64,000 nucleotides of DNA from Mycoemilia scoparia (taxonomy: Eukaryota; Kickxellomycota; Kickxellomycetes; Kickxellales; Kickxellaceae), in NCBI GenBank assembly GCA_027575805.1, contig JANBPU010000011.1:124001-188000 (forward strand), read 5' to 3'. The notes below the pieces were generated by a model. That model worked only from the letters and a program-made list of their open reading frames with translations, was not told the DNA's origin and ran no database searches. Shown one piece after another: positions 21,660-32,628 of the stretch. The position numbers and the translations under genes are program-made. The first letter of the stretch is position 1; every line of letters starts with the position of its first letter.

Positions 21660-22880
21660 CTATTCAAAAAGGTTCTGAAAAGAGATGGGGTGAGGGTGCT
21701 GCTTGAGGAATTCAATCTGCTTTTCTAATTGACGAATACGTTCAGCTAGATCCGACTCTCGTTGTTGGGAAGATGACTTTTCAGACTCAAGGATCTTTAC
21801 CTGGGTGGTAAGGGAGATATTCTCAGTCTCAAGCTCAGTAACTCGAGTTTCCAGTGTTTCAATTCGAAGTATCTTTCTCATTCGTGAACGACGTGCAGCA
21901 TCTGTGTTCTTTTGACGTTTCAGGGCAATTGGATCAACACTCTTGTCTGAAGATGGCTCAGTCTGCTCAGAGTCATCAGCCTTGATGGGCTTAGCTACTT
22001 CTACCGGCGTGGGAGCAGCAACCTCTGTTGGCATCTTGGGGGATGGTTCATCTGTAGTCATAAGCTCGGCTAGGATCTTGTCCTTATGCTTATTGTTACC
22101 AGTTCTCCTCCGCTTAAGAGCAAGCTGAGGAGGGAGAGATGCAAGGAACTCGCTGTCTCGTCGCTTACGAGCTACCTCAGCTTTAAGCGTATGTGTTGAG
22201 GGAGAGGAGGGATGATTTTTTGGTGCAGAGTAAATGCTTTCGGTAGGTTCATGTGTGATATCCAACATAGGGCTACCGAAAACATCTATGGTGCTCTGAC
22301 TAGCGGACTTTGACGTTAACTGAGAACAGGAGGCTGAGGCCGTCGACGATGTGATGTTATTAGTAGCAGAAGACTCGGTAGGCGACTGACATGGTATAAT
22401 ATCAGGGAACAGAGCAGAAAGAGCATAAGATGAAGATATGTCATGTGAAGCACTGGTGTCGAAAAGAGGGGAACCCGACACGGAATTGAGTAGAGCGGAT
22501 GGTGGAGTCAGAGATGGCGTGGTTAAGACTCCCTGAGATGGAAGATAGCTTTGAATAGGAGAGGACCCACTGGTAAGGGGGCTCGAGATACCTGACGAAT
22601 CGAAGTTCATAAAATCGTTGAGACTGGAGAGATCCTTCATGTTTTCTGAGGTGTTGTGCGCCTGACACGAACCAATGTTTCCAAGAAGGGAAACAAGGTC
22701 CAGAGACCCAACACCGTGTGCGGGCTTGGCGGCAAGGGCCGACAAGAGCGTGAAGTATGCCTCGTTGTTCATGGTTTCTTGTTTGGTTTTGGCTGGGGTT
22801 TCTTTGGGTAATATATTGATTGCGGCAGGGGCTACGGGAGCGGAAGCGGCCTTTGGAAGTATAGGCATTGGTTGAGGCAT
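21660..22880 (-). CDS. bZIP transcription factor, Gcn4/CPC1-like
   Basis: Single exon, 406 aa starting at ATG 22880. A slightly longer frame would need a TTG start and is not used. The N-terminal 300 residues are Ser/Thr/Pro-rich, as in activation domains. The C-terminal bZIP (about 314-400) has the basic region DPIALKRQKNTDAARRSRMR, matching the Gcn4 signature [21 protein letters not shown], followed by heptad leucines (IETLETRVTELETENISL) in a coiled coil longer than that of Gcn4. The family binds TGACTCA-type sites and drives general amino-acid control. Two short upstream ORFs in the presumed leader (listed separately) fit Gcn4/CPC1-style translational control. Orthology to Gcn4 is probable, not proven. 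Confidence 0.88.
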   Translation of the reverse strand: MPQPMPILPKAASAPVAPAAINILPKETPAKTKQETMNNEAYFTLLSALAAKPAHGVGSLDLVSLLGNIGSCQAHNTSENMKDLSSLNDFMNFDSSGISSPLTSGSSPIQSYLPSQGVLTTPSLTPPSALLNSVSGSPLFDTSASHDISSSYALSALFPDIIPCQSPTESSATNNITSSTASASCSQLTSKSASQSTIDVFGSPMLDITHEPTESIYSAPKNHPSSPSTHTLKAEVARKRRDSEFLASLPPQLALKRRRTGNNKHKDKILAELMTTDEPSPKMPTEVAAPTPVEVAKPIKADDSEQTEPSSDKSVDPIALKRQKNTDAARRSRMRKILRIETLETRVTELETENISLTTQVKILESEKSSSQQRESDLAERIRQLEKQIEFLKQHPHPISFQNLFE

Positions 22881-22941
22881 TGTTATTATCAATTTACTGG
22901 GTGGCTAATATGTCGAGATTTCTTAACTGATGACAATTTAA

Positions 22942-23028
22942 TCAATGGAAGCTGAAGCAGGAATAGTAGAAGCAGGAGCACTCGGTGGTAGATGGTTCAA
23001 AACATATTTGGAAAGAGAAGGACGCCAT
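22942..23028 (-). promoter_or_regulatory. Upstream ORF (28 codons) in the leader of the Gcn4-like gene
   Basis: Starts in a strong context (ACCACCATGG) and encodes 28 residues (MASFSFQICF...) before TGA. It ends 61 nt before the main ATG and does not overlap it. If transcribed, a well-placed uORF like this would block most ribosomes from the main start unless reinitiation is delayed. Confidence 0.5.
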
Positions 23029-23102
23029 GGTGGTGACGTTTGGTGTTTGACTTTATAATAGATTTAACTTAAAAACAAAAACTTGGTATTCCAAGTGGGA
23101 AC

Positions 23103-23123
23103 TTAGTTGGTGAAGGCCATCAT
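23103..23123 (-). promoter_or_regulatory. Short upstream ORF (MMAFTN) in the leader of the Gcn4-like gene
   Basis: A six-codon ORF ending in TAA, 74 nt upstream of the 28-codon uORF. A short permissive uORF followed by a second inhibitory uORF is the arrangement known for fungal GCN4/CPC1 leaders. The transcription start is not known. Confidence 0.4.
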
Positions 23124-24717
23124 TAATAATGGCTATCCTTAAACTAAATATGGGGTATAAGAGGTAAAAAGGTCAAGTCAGGTATAGGGAGAAAAAAGAT
23201 GAAGCAATAAGCGTTTTTCGCAAGGCGAAATGTAGCAGTAGGCGTGGTAAGTGTAAACCTAGTGTTAAAAGAAAAGTCTGAAGAAAAGAAAGACAAACGG
23301 TGGCCAAATCGTTCAGGCGAGGGGGAGGGATTTTATTTGGCAGCCAACTCAAACACATGGAGTGATTTCCGCACAAAATCTAATACGGAGAGAAAGGGGG
23401 ACTGACGCCTCACAAACTGCCGCTCATATACTTTGTGTGAGGAAAATTGCAAACCTGTCTCTGTGTCAGTTATTGCGCCCCTTTCTTGCGGCGATCAATG
23501 GCCAAATTTCTTTGGCCAGTGCCAAATTGCCTAGACAGATGAAAAATTTGGGGTGGTACAAGCCAATAATATCGTAGCTAATATAAATGATTGGCCATTA
23601 TCTCTTTAAGACCTTAGAATAGACCACATTAGATGTGCCAGATAATAAAAAGCAACAACATGAGGATTAAAATAACAATGTTTAACCCCATCGCACATCT
23701 ATCGCATCGCTACCAGACCTTTTGACTAAGAAGTCTTTGTTTAAATGTGAGCATAGATCTGTGCTGTGCTTCATCTTCACATCAGAGCCGTTTCTCCCTG
23801 TACTCAACACACATGACACGACCAACTTGCAACATGAGCGAAAAGCAAATATTTATCTTGTTATAGAATTGCTTCGTATGCGATCCAAGTTCACAAGGCT
23901 TAGGGGCAAAATGGACCCTCAGGAGTTGCATACCAAATGGCTGGTGATTGGGCCTAAGTCTAAGGGCCCATTTCTGCATACCATACATTCGGCCACTAGT
24001 GAAATATCTGCAAATACATTCTGCTCTGGAGTTGATATTTCTATACTAAATCAGTATGCTTCACATACTGATGAGCCTAGAAAAACTTTTAAAAAAGCAG
24101 AATCTATTTGCAGATAAATCAAGTAACACAGCCAAACAAAAGTAGTAACATCACAATAATTGTGATATGACCTGAAACAATATTACTGGGACAAATCTTA
24201 CTACCTTCTGTTGCGCCACCTCTGTCAACATTCTTAAAGCGCCATCCAGGAATTTGTATGCAGACTAGAAGCCCAATCCATTGCCTCAATTCACTGGCCT
24301 AGATAATATCCATAGACGCAAAGTATAGGTCTAGAGAGGCCCTAATCCAAATCCTTATCCATGAGAAACTATGCAATACAGCATAGTGCACGGTTCAACA
24401 TATATGTAGCTGTGCATCTATGTACAACTATTTGAGATGGGAACAATAACTTCGTGCTATCTAGGACTGATAATCGAAAAAGCGGAAAAAGCCGTATAAT
24501 AGCAATAGTTAAAAGACAAAAGTTGATCGCTAGGACTGTTGTATGGCCAGGCTTCACTAGTGATCAGCCATAAACGACTGTATGTGTATGCTGGTCCTGA
24601 CCAAAGCTACATTCTATGTTAATTACCACTTTTCCACCAGATTAATACACAGGCAAGGCCATTTTAACTAGTAGATGTGCTCTGCGATTGATATTTTTCA
24701 TAGCCATTATTTGGGGG
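23124..24717. other. Intergenic region upstream of the bZIP gene
   Basis: About 1.6 kb. The first ~450 nt upstream of the uORFs is pyrimidine-rich on the minus strand and is probably promoter/leader. An open frame at 23722-24117 (+) lacks an ATG at its start and has no recognisable domain. Nothing else supported. Confidence 0.45.
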
Positions 24718-25036
24718 TGCCATTTTTGTCTAAGGCCGTGCACTATACTATTAGTACAAACTAATCACTCTTTTATATGGCAGGCTCTCCACCATAAGAG
24801 AATAGGCAGATACTCTCATACATTTCCCGCAAATCAGCCCATAGCGCATGCGTTTTAGCTGAAGTCTCAGTGATGATTGACTTTTATCCAAGGTAATATG
24901 TATCATAATTTTCGAAGGGCGACTTTTGGCGGCCAAAGATTAAAGGGACAAACACAGCCAAATGAGTGATCACAGTCTATTAGCAAATGGTCACCCTTCA
25001 AAGATAACTACCCATATTCTAGTGCCCTTTTAGAGG
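24718..25036 (-). repeat. Degenerate dispersed repeat, copy B, interrupted by an inverted-repeat element
   Basis: Holds the second copy of the repeat seen at 13267-13412, in opposite orientation (24775-24893 plus 25018-25036), split by the 122-bp element at 24896-25017. Its outer flank CCATTTTTGTCTAAGG (from 24720) recurs exactly beside the element at 54.5 kb. The minus strand keeps an open frame (SQSSLRLQLKRMRYGL) that resembles the frame in copy C. Confidence 0.65.
24896..25017 (+). mobile_element. MITE-like inverted-repeat element, copy 1
   Basis: 122 bp from ATAT to ATAT. The left end reads ATATGTATCATAATTTTCGA and continues AGGGCGACTTTTGGCGGCC. The right end, reverse-complemented, reads ATATGGGTAGTTATCTTTGA and continues AGGGTGACC, so the termini are imperfect inverted repeats of about 28 bp. 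It has no coding capacity. Comparison with the uninterrupted repeat copy at 13.3 kb shows an insertion at an ATAT (or TA) target. Confidence 0.7.
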
Positions 25037-25233
25037 AAGCTGCTCTGCCATTTGGCCAAAATTATGGTACCGGTGGGGTGGCTTAAGGTGACCGACCAGC
25101 CCTTGGGTTAGTTTAAACACGCTTTGTAGTGTGTTTGAAAACAAAGGCTTTATCAGGAGGCTTCATTGGTATGGCCACATCGCCAACCTTTTATAAAATG
25201 TAATAATTGCTAATGCCCCTAAAGTTCTCCATC

Positions 25234-25336
25234 ATATGGGTGATAGTTTGTGAAGGTTACTATTTGATAATCAACTGGGATTGCCCCTATAATCGTTGGC
25301 CACCAAAAGGCACCCTTCAAAAACCACGATCCATAT
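25234..25336 (-). mobile_element. MITE-like inverted-repeat element, copy 2
   Basis: 103 bp, opposite orientation, bounded by ATAT on both sides. Reverse-complemented it begins ATATGGATCGTGGTTTTTGA, continues AGGGTGCCTTTTGGTGGCC and then CGATTATAGGGGCAATCCCA, matching the 54.5-kb copy. The distal end (TCACCCATAT) is shorter and more diverged. Confidence 0.65.
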
Positions 25337-27419
25337 CGGCCAATTTATTCTATGCTAGGAAAACAGTATCCTAAAAACTGCATCCTGAAGTGCATAAATT
25401 ATTGTATTTTGCACTAGGGGCCCATGTAGCGCCATTCTACATTTGATCACAAGCGAAGCTCTGCTATACGCATCATGATGATATTGGTGTAATATTAGAA
25501 TGTACATTAGGTCTGTAATAGTATGGCGGATAAAAATTGATTGGTAAAACGCATGGGCCGAATCGACAATTGCGGTTTGAAAGGGCTGGCTATGGCTATT
25601 CGGGCGGGCTTGTATGCTATACGGCTACATCGAGTGGATTGTGGCAAGGAAAGGTGTTTAATAGCAGCAGCCTTGGGAACACCATTTCCAACACCGATGC
25701 GGTTGATAGCGAGGGTGTGCTTGCAACAGCTGCGCTCAGCCAACTGCCACAGCATAAAAAGCACCATGTCGCAGTTTTACCTGGCGAGCAGACTAGACTA
25801 TTTTGCAGTGCTAAGACACCAACTAAAGGAGTAAAACGATACTGTGGCATAAAGATTCGGAATTCCAATTGGCATAAACAAAGAATCTCAGGCCCTTTCG
25901 ATGTTGTGATGTGTAAACAACAAAGTACCAAGTAACTATTATTTATAGCCATGCCTGTGGATGCTGTCACCTCAAACTGCAGCACTGCATCCACACCCGC
26001 AAATGTGTAACTCCCTGTGTTTTCGATTAGCACTCAGGCCCGGCTGGCTCGAGATGTTTGTTTTTTGCTTGATGCAAAGGCCATCTTGGCACGATGGATG
26101 TCCTTGACGGGGAATTATTGCTGTCGTACTAGCGCCCAAGGTGGATATTGGAAGCTTGGAATCAGGATAAATCGCGAGGGCGTGATGAGCTCTCTATACA
26201 GGAACCGGATCTGTACTTTGCCACACAGGCAGGTCATCTAGATAACGTTGCATGTGAATAGCGAAGGGAACTGCCAATGCCTTCACACAGCACGCTCTTG
26301 GCTTATCCATCCAGGACTGATCTTGGGCACAATGCGTGTTGGTGGCCAGGCCCAAAGCTTGCTGGATATGTCGAAATCCAATGCTTGCCACACCTTGAGT
26401 GGCGGGGAAGCTCAACCAACATCAACCCCACATCGCGGCAAATGAGCGACTTGCATTAACAAAGCTTTGATGCTGCACAAGAAGCACGTCTTGAACCTTA
26501 CTGGCCTGCTGTCTAAGACACAGATTCAAGCAACCTGTTGTACACGGGTTTTGGGCATTTCGAGCTGCCTTTGTGTTGTTTTCTTTGGGTTTGGCACACT
26601 GCCAGTGGGTGGCCAAGCCTGCCCCTTTTTGTTTACAATGAGACAAGAGTCTGCAATTTTGGGCGCTCACAGCTGTATCAGCGAAACGAATATAACCACA
26701 TGCAGCCATTGGCCATATCTGACCATACCCTCGTCCCTGCCTGCTGATTGCTACGCCTTACATTTGGAGCCATGTCTATGTTGATGTGCTACCCAAACTT
26801 CAATGATGTTACTTGGTTGCTGTCAGAATATCTTGTCTGGGTACTGTTTTTGTCTTCTATCCACCAAAACTTTCTAGTCCGCGCTTTTCTCCTTAGCTTC
26901 CCTTGACATCTTTGCCTCTCCAGCTGTTCCCTTTTAATAGCCACCTCTCTTGAGAACCAGCGACGCTTTACCCAGCCTAAACAGCCTGTCTCTATATATA
27001 CCGCTTTGTGCTTTCTGGCAACATCAGCTTTCTATCTTTGTGTCTTTTGACCACCTTAATAATCCAGAGCCACAAATCCGCTTGTGCCAATTGTGCGCTT
27101 CTTTATTCTAACTGACTGATTTCCTGCCCTATCTCTATCTATCAACTTCAGCGGGACGTTTTGCAAATACCATAAACAACAGACCACTGTCCTACTACGC
27201 CCACGCTTTTTTCTTCCTGTTTGTCTATTATTACCTATTATTATCTTCACACTTTTATTTCCATCTCATCTTCCTACAGGGCACAGCTTTGTTTGCCGAA
27301 TAGCCTATTCAACCAGCACTACCATTGACAGCAACAAGACCTTGGTATCTGTTCAACAAGCTGCCTTAAATAGCCTGTACAACAACACATTGCTTTGATA
27401 TTCTTGGTCCCCACCAAAC
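25337..27419. other. Long region upstream of the Bem1-like gene, part of it GC-richer and unexplained
   Basis: About 2.1 kb without a supportable gene. From about 25540 to 26800 the base composition is closer to coding DNA, and several overlapping 60-130-codon frames exist on both strands, but none has a recognisable domain, a good start or a continuing splice partner. From about 26860 to 27419 it is pyrimidine-rich and looks like promoter/leader of the next gene. Confidence 0.45.
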
Positions 27420-29882
27420 ATGCTCAAGGACCTCATTCCCTCGCGCAGCAACCCGCCAAAGCGAGTGATAAGGGCAAAGCGCAGCTACACTGCCAACGTC
27501 CCTGGCCAGCTTTCTTTCCACGAGGGCGACTTTTTCTATGTCACAGATGAAAACCCAACAAGTTTAATGTACCATGTTTCAGACCCCAGCACAAACAGAC
27601 ACGGGATAGTCCCAATAGAGCTATTCGAGATTCTTGAGCGCCGTGAAGACAAGGTCAGGCGCAAGTCAAGAGCGTCTATATCGCACAAACGCTCGACCTC
27701 AAGTACAAATGTCAGAGACAGCAGCGTCTCGGCCTTTCTAAAAACCAACACCACACGTACCAGCCTGCACAGCCAGACTGATGAGGATAATCCATCATCA
27801 TCTGCAGCCGCAATGGCTGGGGAGTCTGGTGTTCGGAGGCCCGTTTACCGTAGACCAAGCATTGGGCGCATAAAGGTTGAAATACCACCAACATCTGGCC
27901 AGACATCTGCAAACCCATCCCCGTTCCAAGGACGTGCCAGACAAGTATCTAACCTTATCACAACCCGTCCCCGCCGTGACAGCAACACAACCCTATTCCA
28001 GGTCCATGGCATGGTTTTGTACGATTTTGCGGCAGAAACCGAAGACGAACTCTCAGTATCGAAGGATGAGCCTATAATGGTCATCGCACAAAGCAACGAC
28101 GAATGGTTTCTGGTAAAGCCCATGGTCAGAGTAGCTGGCCCAGGACTCGTGCCGATATCATTTATTGAGCTGCGCGACCACCTCACTGGTAAGGCTGTTA
28201 GTGGTCTCCAAGATTTGCGAAGCAGATATAGCATCCACCTGCCAACTGTGTCCGAGTGGAAGCGCGAAATGCTGGCTTGGGGAAAGTCGCGAGGATCCTC
28301 AGTTTTCGCACCCTCGCCAACAACCACAAGCTACTCTGGCCCACCATCCGCCAAGGAGAGCAGCAACATAAACTCTGCATTTCCCGTGCCTGTGTCTATC
28401 CCAACACCATCCTCATTGTCCCAATCCGCCAGCAACACCAGTGCACAGCCAATCACAGTGGCTACTGCTTCGAGCGGCGCTCAGTCCGCCACCACAACTG
28501 CAGCTCCCTTGCAGCTAAACACCTCTACTGCTGTCGCGTCGCCTTATGAAACATCACCAACAAATGGCCCAGTGCATCGCCGCACGCCCAGCTGCAACGC
28601 TTCCCATTTATCGCTGCTACCATCGACTCTGAAGCAACGTGGGAGAGCACACACTACATCCTCCACCACAAGCTCCATAGCCGACAGGAGCTCTATCCGC
28701 CTTTGCCCAAAATCCAGACATGACTCTGTAACATCCATCAATCGCATGCCCAACGAGCAGCTCCCACCATTTTCATCTTCTGAAGTTGTTGGTGTTCAAG
28801 TTACCGACGTCATCTGTAAAGATGGCGCATACCTCTACAAAGTTGTCATTGCATTCTCTAGTGGAAACCAGAGAAACATCTATCGCACATATGAAGATTT
28901 CTGCCACGCACAAACCGGGATTTTCGAGCTTTTGTCGCGGTCTGTACATGGTGCTGAAATTATCGAAGAGTTCCCAAAGCTACATCCGCCACAGTCGTAT
29001 GTGAATGATACTATATCTGCTCGCAGAAGATCCGAGCTGGATAGATATGTACAGTGTCTCATGGGCCAGCCAGATCAGATTGTCTGCTGTGCTCCTGTGC
29101 AACAGCTTTTCGGCTCCAATGTAAATGGCGCTTCTCCGCTATCCCGTTCACCCCTCTCCTCTTGTAGATCAAGAGACTCTGCTAGCTCATCCATTACGCT
29201 GTCAACAATCAACACCAACACAAGGGCCCACACGCCCGATAATGAATATCACGGAGATTCACGAGCAAACTCAGAGATGTGGGCAGATTCAGAGCTTACT
29301 ACTATTGAAACATCCAGGGGCTCGAAAACAAATTCGCTTACTCATGAGTCCGAATCAATTAGTGCATCCCCAGTAGATGCCGTTTCAAACCCCAACATAT
29401 TGACACAAAGCAAGCAACTAAAACACGCAAAGGGCCTAATTTCATCTGGAATGATAGTTGAAAAACCCCAAAGCCACCAACAACAGCCTCGGGCATCCAT
29501 CACAAACACCGCAAGTAATGCCAGTTCTTTTATTAAGGTCAAGCTTTCTATTGATGATGAGCTCGTGGTTTTTAGGCTGTCAAAAGATACCAGTTTCGAA
29601 GCCTTGACTAACAAAATCAAGCAAAAGGTCCTGGAAACCAAGAAGGAGCTGCACGAGAATACTACAATACGTTGCAAATATCCTGGTGGGGAGCTTGTTG
29701 TTTTGAAGTCGGACAAAGACTTGATGGGCGCAATTTCATCAACAACAAAGCTCTTCTTGTTGGTAAAGACAACCAGTTCACCTGACGGGTCTCCACTCAA
29801 CCAGCCCCAAATATCACCACTTGATAGTGACACAATCAACCTTCCAGAAACTGCTTCAGCCACCCAAATTAAGGCAAATTAG
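27420..29882 (+). CDS. BEM1: Bem1/Scd2-like polarity scaffold (SH3-SH3-PX-PB1)
   Basis: Single exon, 820 aa. SH3-1 (about 14-75) reads IRAKRSYTANVPGQLSFHEGDFF, then a GIVPIELFE end. SH3-2 (about 195-256) reads MVLYDFAAETEDELSVSKDE, then EWFLVKP and GLVPISFIELRD. A Ser/Thr/Pro-rich linker leads to a PX domain (about 450-563; YKVVIAFSSGNQRNIYRTYEDF, then FPKLHPP and RRRSELDRYVQCL) that should bind phosphoinositides. The PB1 domain lies at about 701-784 (FIKVKLSIDDELVVFRLSKD, then KYPGGELVVLKSDKDL). This order is diagnostic of Bem1/Scd2, which links activated Cdc42, its GEF and PAK kinase at growth sites. It is longer than yeast Bem1 (551 aa) because of linker expansion. The PB1 partner (a Cdc24-type GEF) is not in this window. 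Confidence 0.93.
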   Translation: MLKDLIPSRSNPPKRVIRAKRSYTANVPGQLSFHEGDFFYVTDENPTSLMYHVSDPSTNRHGIVPIELFEILERREDKVRRKSRASISHKRSTSSTNVRDSSVSAFLKTNTTRTSLHSQTDEDNPSSSAAAMAGESGVRRPVYRRPSIGRIKVEIPPTSGQTSANPSPFQGRARQVSNLITTRPRRDSNTTLFQVHGMVLYDFAAETEDELSVSKDEPIMVIAQSNDEWFLVKPMVRVAGPGLVPISFIELRDHLTGKAVSGLQDLRSRYSIHLPTVSEWKREMLAWGKSRGSSVFAPSPTTTSYSGPPSAKESSNINSAFPVPVSIPTPSSLSQSASNTSAQPITVATASSGAQSATTTAAPLQLNTSTAVASPYETSPTNGPVHRRTPSCNASHLSLLPSTLKQRGRAHTTSSTTSSIADRSSIRLCPKSRHDSVTSINRMPNEQLPPFSSSEVVGVQVTDVICKDGAYLYKVVIAFSSGNQRNIYRTYEDFCHAQTGIFELLSRSVHGAEIIEEFPKLHPPQSYVNDTISARRRSELDRYVQCLMGQPDQIVCCAPVQQLFGSNVNGASPLSRSPLSSCRSRDSASSSITLSTINTNTRAHTPDNEYHGDSRANSEMWADSELTTIETSRGSKTNSLTHESESISASPVDAVSNPNILTQSKQLKHAKGLISSGMIVEKPQSHQQQPRASITNTASNASSFIKVKLSIDDELVVFRLSKDTSFEALTNKIKQKVLETKKELHENTTIRCKYPGGELVVLKSDKDLMGAISSTTKLFLLVKTTSSPDGSPLNQPQISPLDSDTINLPETASATQIKAN

Positions 29883-30724
29883 CCGATATTCAACGGATCT
29901 TGCGCCTATTCACTGTAGCGACCTTGCTTGATTGTCCTGTGAATTATCCCCCTAACATTCAACCACATTCACCTCGATTCAAACCCAAGAAAACCACATT
30001 ATCATAACACCATCCTCAATTTTTTATTTCTTACAACTTCTATTTAACGAGCTCCTTCTTTATTGCGTTCTGTTTTAGCTATCCACCTTCCTACCTGCCA
30101 CATTAGTTCTTTAGGCCCATCTACCTTATAGTACGTGTACAATTCTATTTTTTCTCCTGCACACCATTTTTGCATTTTCAGTATAGTTTTCTTGACCATA
30201 AAAGCAATACATAATTAACAATCTATACAGTTGTCAGTACACATGTCTTTTTGATCTGTCAAGCGAACAGACTTTGTATTGTGTTTTACGAATGCAGAAT
30301 CTGTATGATGTTATCATAGACTGCGCCAAGATTCATTTATTTTTTGGATTAGCTTGCTGTTTAATCTGCATTTTTATATTTGCAAGCATAGGATTTCATG
30401 TTAGGATTTGGAACTAGCTTTGTTTGTCAGTTTGCTTGTTTTAAACTATGCCTTCTTGCTTACATTGACATTGACTAATGCCACCAGGCCCGTTTTTACA
30501 ATAAAAGAAAAATCAGGAAATTTGTGTTGTCACCAGTGCATTATCAAATCAAGAAAGATCAAGCAGGACAATAAACTGCATGTGTTTACATAGCAGGTTT
30601 GGAGGTTGATGGAAAAGAATCAAAATACAAAAATCATCAGGGCTTCTACAGCGTTCTTTTGTTATATAAAATAAAGAGTATATATCCTTTAGGACACATT
30701 CATATATAGATATTACAATATATA
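29883..30724. other. Intergenic region between BEM1-like and CCT2
   Basis: About 840 nt holding the 3' end of the scaffold gene and the CCT2 promoter. AT-rich, with no other gene recognised. Confidence 0.5.
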
Positions 30725-32628
30725 ATGTCTACCGTTCAAATTTTCAACGAAGGTGCTATCCAAGAGAGAGCTGAAAATGCTCGTATGGTAAGTTTTCTGA
30801 CGGGGTTGCCAAATAAATGCAAATTTGCTGAAACATTTCCACATCTGCAACAACATATATAAGCATTTTAGTCCGATTACTAAAAGGTCGTGCAGAAACC
30901 ATGTCTAAACAATAAATTTGGGTAATTTACTAGAGCAACATCATAGGTGCGATTGCTGTTGGAGATTTGGTCAAGAGCACTCTTGGTCCAAAAGGAATGG
31001 TAAGTTTGGCTGTAACAACAACGTCATATAATTTTGTCAAAAGTCCTATAGAGCTTTATGAGATTGCCACGAAAAATTGGTATCCTTAAAACCTGTATAT
31101 AGATCCTCCAACAATATATATGTATATATATGTATATTCATGAAAATATTCAATGTATGATCTGTAGGATAAAATATTACAATCTGCTTCTGGACGGGGC
31201 GGAACCGATGGGATGATCGTTACAAATGATGGTGCTACTATCCTAAAGTCCATTGCGCTTGATAATGCTGCTGCCAAAGTTCTCGTTAATATTTCAAAAG
31301 TCCAGGATGATGAGGTTGGCGATGGAACCACATCCGTATGTGTTTTGGCTGCCGAACTTTTGCGTCAGTCCGAGAAGCTAATCGAACAAAGAATTCACCC
31401 CCAAACAATCATTGATGGTTTCCGTATCGCCACCGTCGCTGCTCGCAATGCCCTAGAGTCTGCTGCTGTCGACAACTCAAAGGATCCAAAGCAATGGAGA
31501 GACGACTTGTTAAATATTGCCCGCACAACCCTTAGCTCCAAGGTTTTGTCCGGAGACAAGGAGAAGTTTGCCGAGATGTGCGTTGATGCTGTCTTGCGCC
31601 TGGGCGGTAGCACCAACCTTGAAAGTATTCAGATTATCAAAAAGATTGGCGGAAAACTGACCGATTCCTACCTCGACGAAGGCTTCATCTTGAACAAGAA
31701 AATTGGCGTCAACCAGCCCAAGCGTATGGAAAAGGCAAAGATCTTGGTTGCTAATACTGCCATGGATACCGACAAGATCAAGGTATTTGGTGCTCGTGTC
31801 AAGGTCGATGATACCGCAAAGTTGGCTGAATTGGAGAGAGCCGAGCGTGAGAAGATGAAGGAAAAGGTTGCAAAGATTGCCAAATTTGGTATCAATGTCT
31901 TTGTTAACCGTCAACTTATCTACAACTGGCCCGAACAGCTGTTTGCTGATGCCGGAATTATGGCTATCGAGCACGCTGATTTCGATGGCATTGAGCGCCT
32001 GTCTCTTGTTACTGGTGGTGAAATTGCTTCTACATTTGACCACCCAGAGCTTGTTCGTCTTGGTGAGTGCGATTTGGTCGAGGAAGTTATCATTGGCGAA
32101 GACAGAATGGTCAGATTCAGCGGTGTTGCTGCTGGAAAAGCCTGTACCATTGTACTTCGTGGTGCTACCAAGCAGATGCTTGATGAGGCCGAACGCAGCC
32201 TTCACGATGCTTTGGCTGTATTGAGTCAGACTATTGGCGAGCCACGCATTGTATACGGTGGCGGCTGTGCTGAGATGTTGATGAGCAAGGCTGTTGACGA
32301 TGAAGCTACCAAGGTTGCTGGAAAGAAGTCTATTGCTGTTGAGGCTTTTGCTAAAGCCCTTCGCCAGCTCCCTACTATCCTTTGTGACAATGCTGGTCTT
32401 GACAGTGCCGACTTGGTTGCCAAGCTCCGTGCCTCTCATTACGAAGGAAAGATCACTGCTGGTCTCGATTTGTATGGTGGTGCAGTCAAAGATTCAAAGG
32501 AACTTGGAATTACAGAATCATTCAAGCTCAAGCGCCAAGTATTGCTCAGTGCATCCGAAGCTGCCGAGATGATTCTTCGTGTTGATGACATTTTGCGTAG
32601 TGCACCCAGACAGCGGACCCAGCACTAA
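30725..32628 (+). CDS. CCT2: T-complex protein 1 subunit beta (CCT2 chaperonin)
   Basis: Three exons, 30725..30787, 30934..30999 and 31168..32628 (529 aa), all in phase 0. Both early exons end in ATG followed by GTAAGT. The spliced N-terminus reads [53 protein letters not shown]-site motifs are VTNDGATIL and [11 protein letters not shown]. Beta-subunit-specific blocks include [59 protein letters not shown] and GVTESF-type [16 protein letters not shown]. As one of eight paralogous subunits it forms the cytosolic chaperonin that folds actin and tubulin. Strong match over its full length. Confidence 0.97.

Noticed and set aside
22881..22892. Longer start for the bZIP protein (four extra codons)
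   Set aside because: The first codon would be TTG; the first ATG is at 22880.
23722..24117. 131-codon frame upstream of the bZIP gene
   Set aside because: It begins with TTG, not ATG, and shows no domain or consistent codon bias.
25537..25935. 132-codon ORF in the GC-richer block
   Set aside because: Overlaps other equally long frames on both strands and has no recognisable motif. Kept only as part of the regional finding.
31510..32439. 309-codon open frame antisense to CCT2
   Set aside because: It is a shadow frame of the highly conserved, codon-biased CCT2 exon on the other strand and shows no domain of its own.
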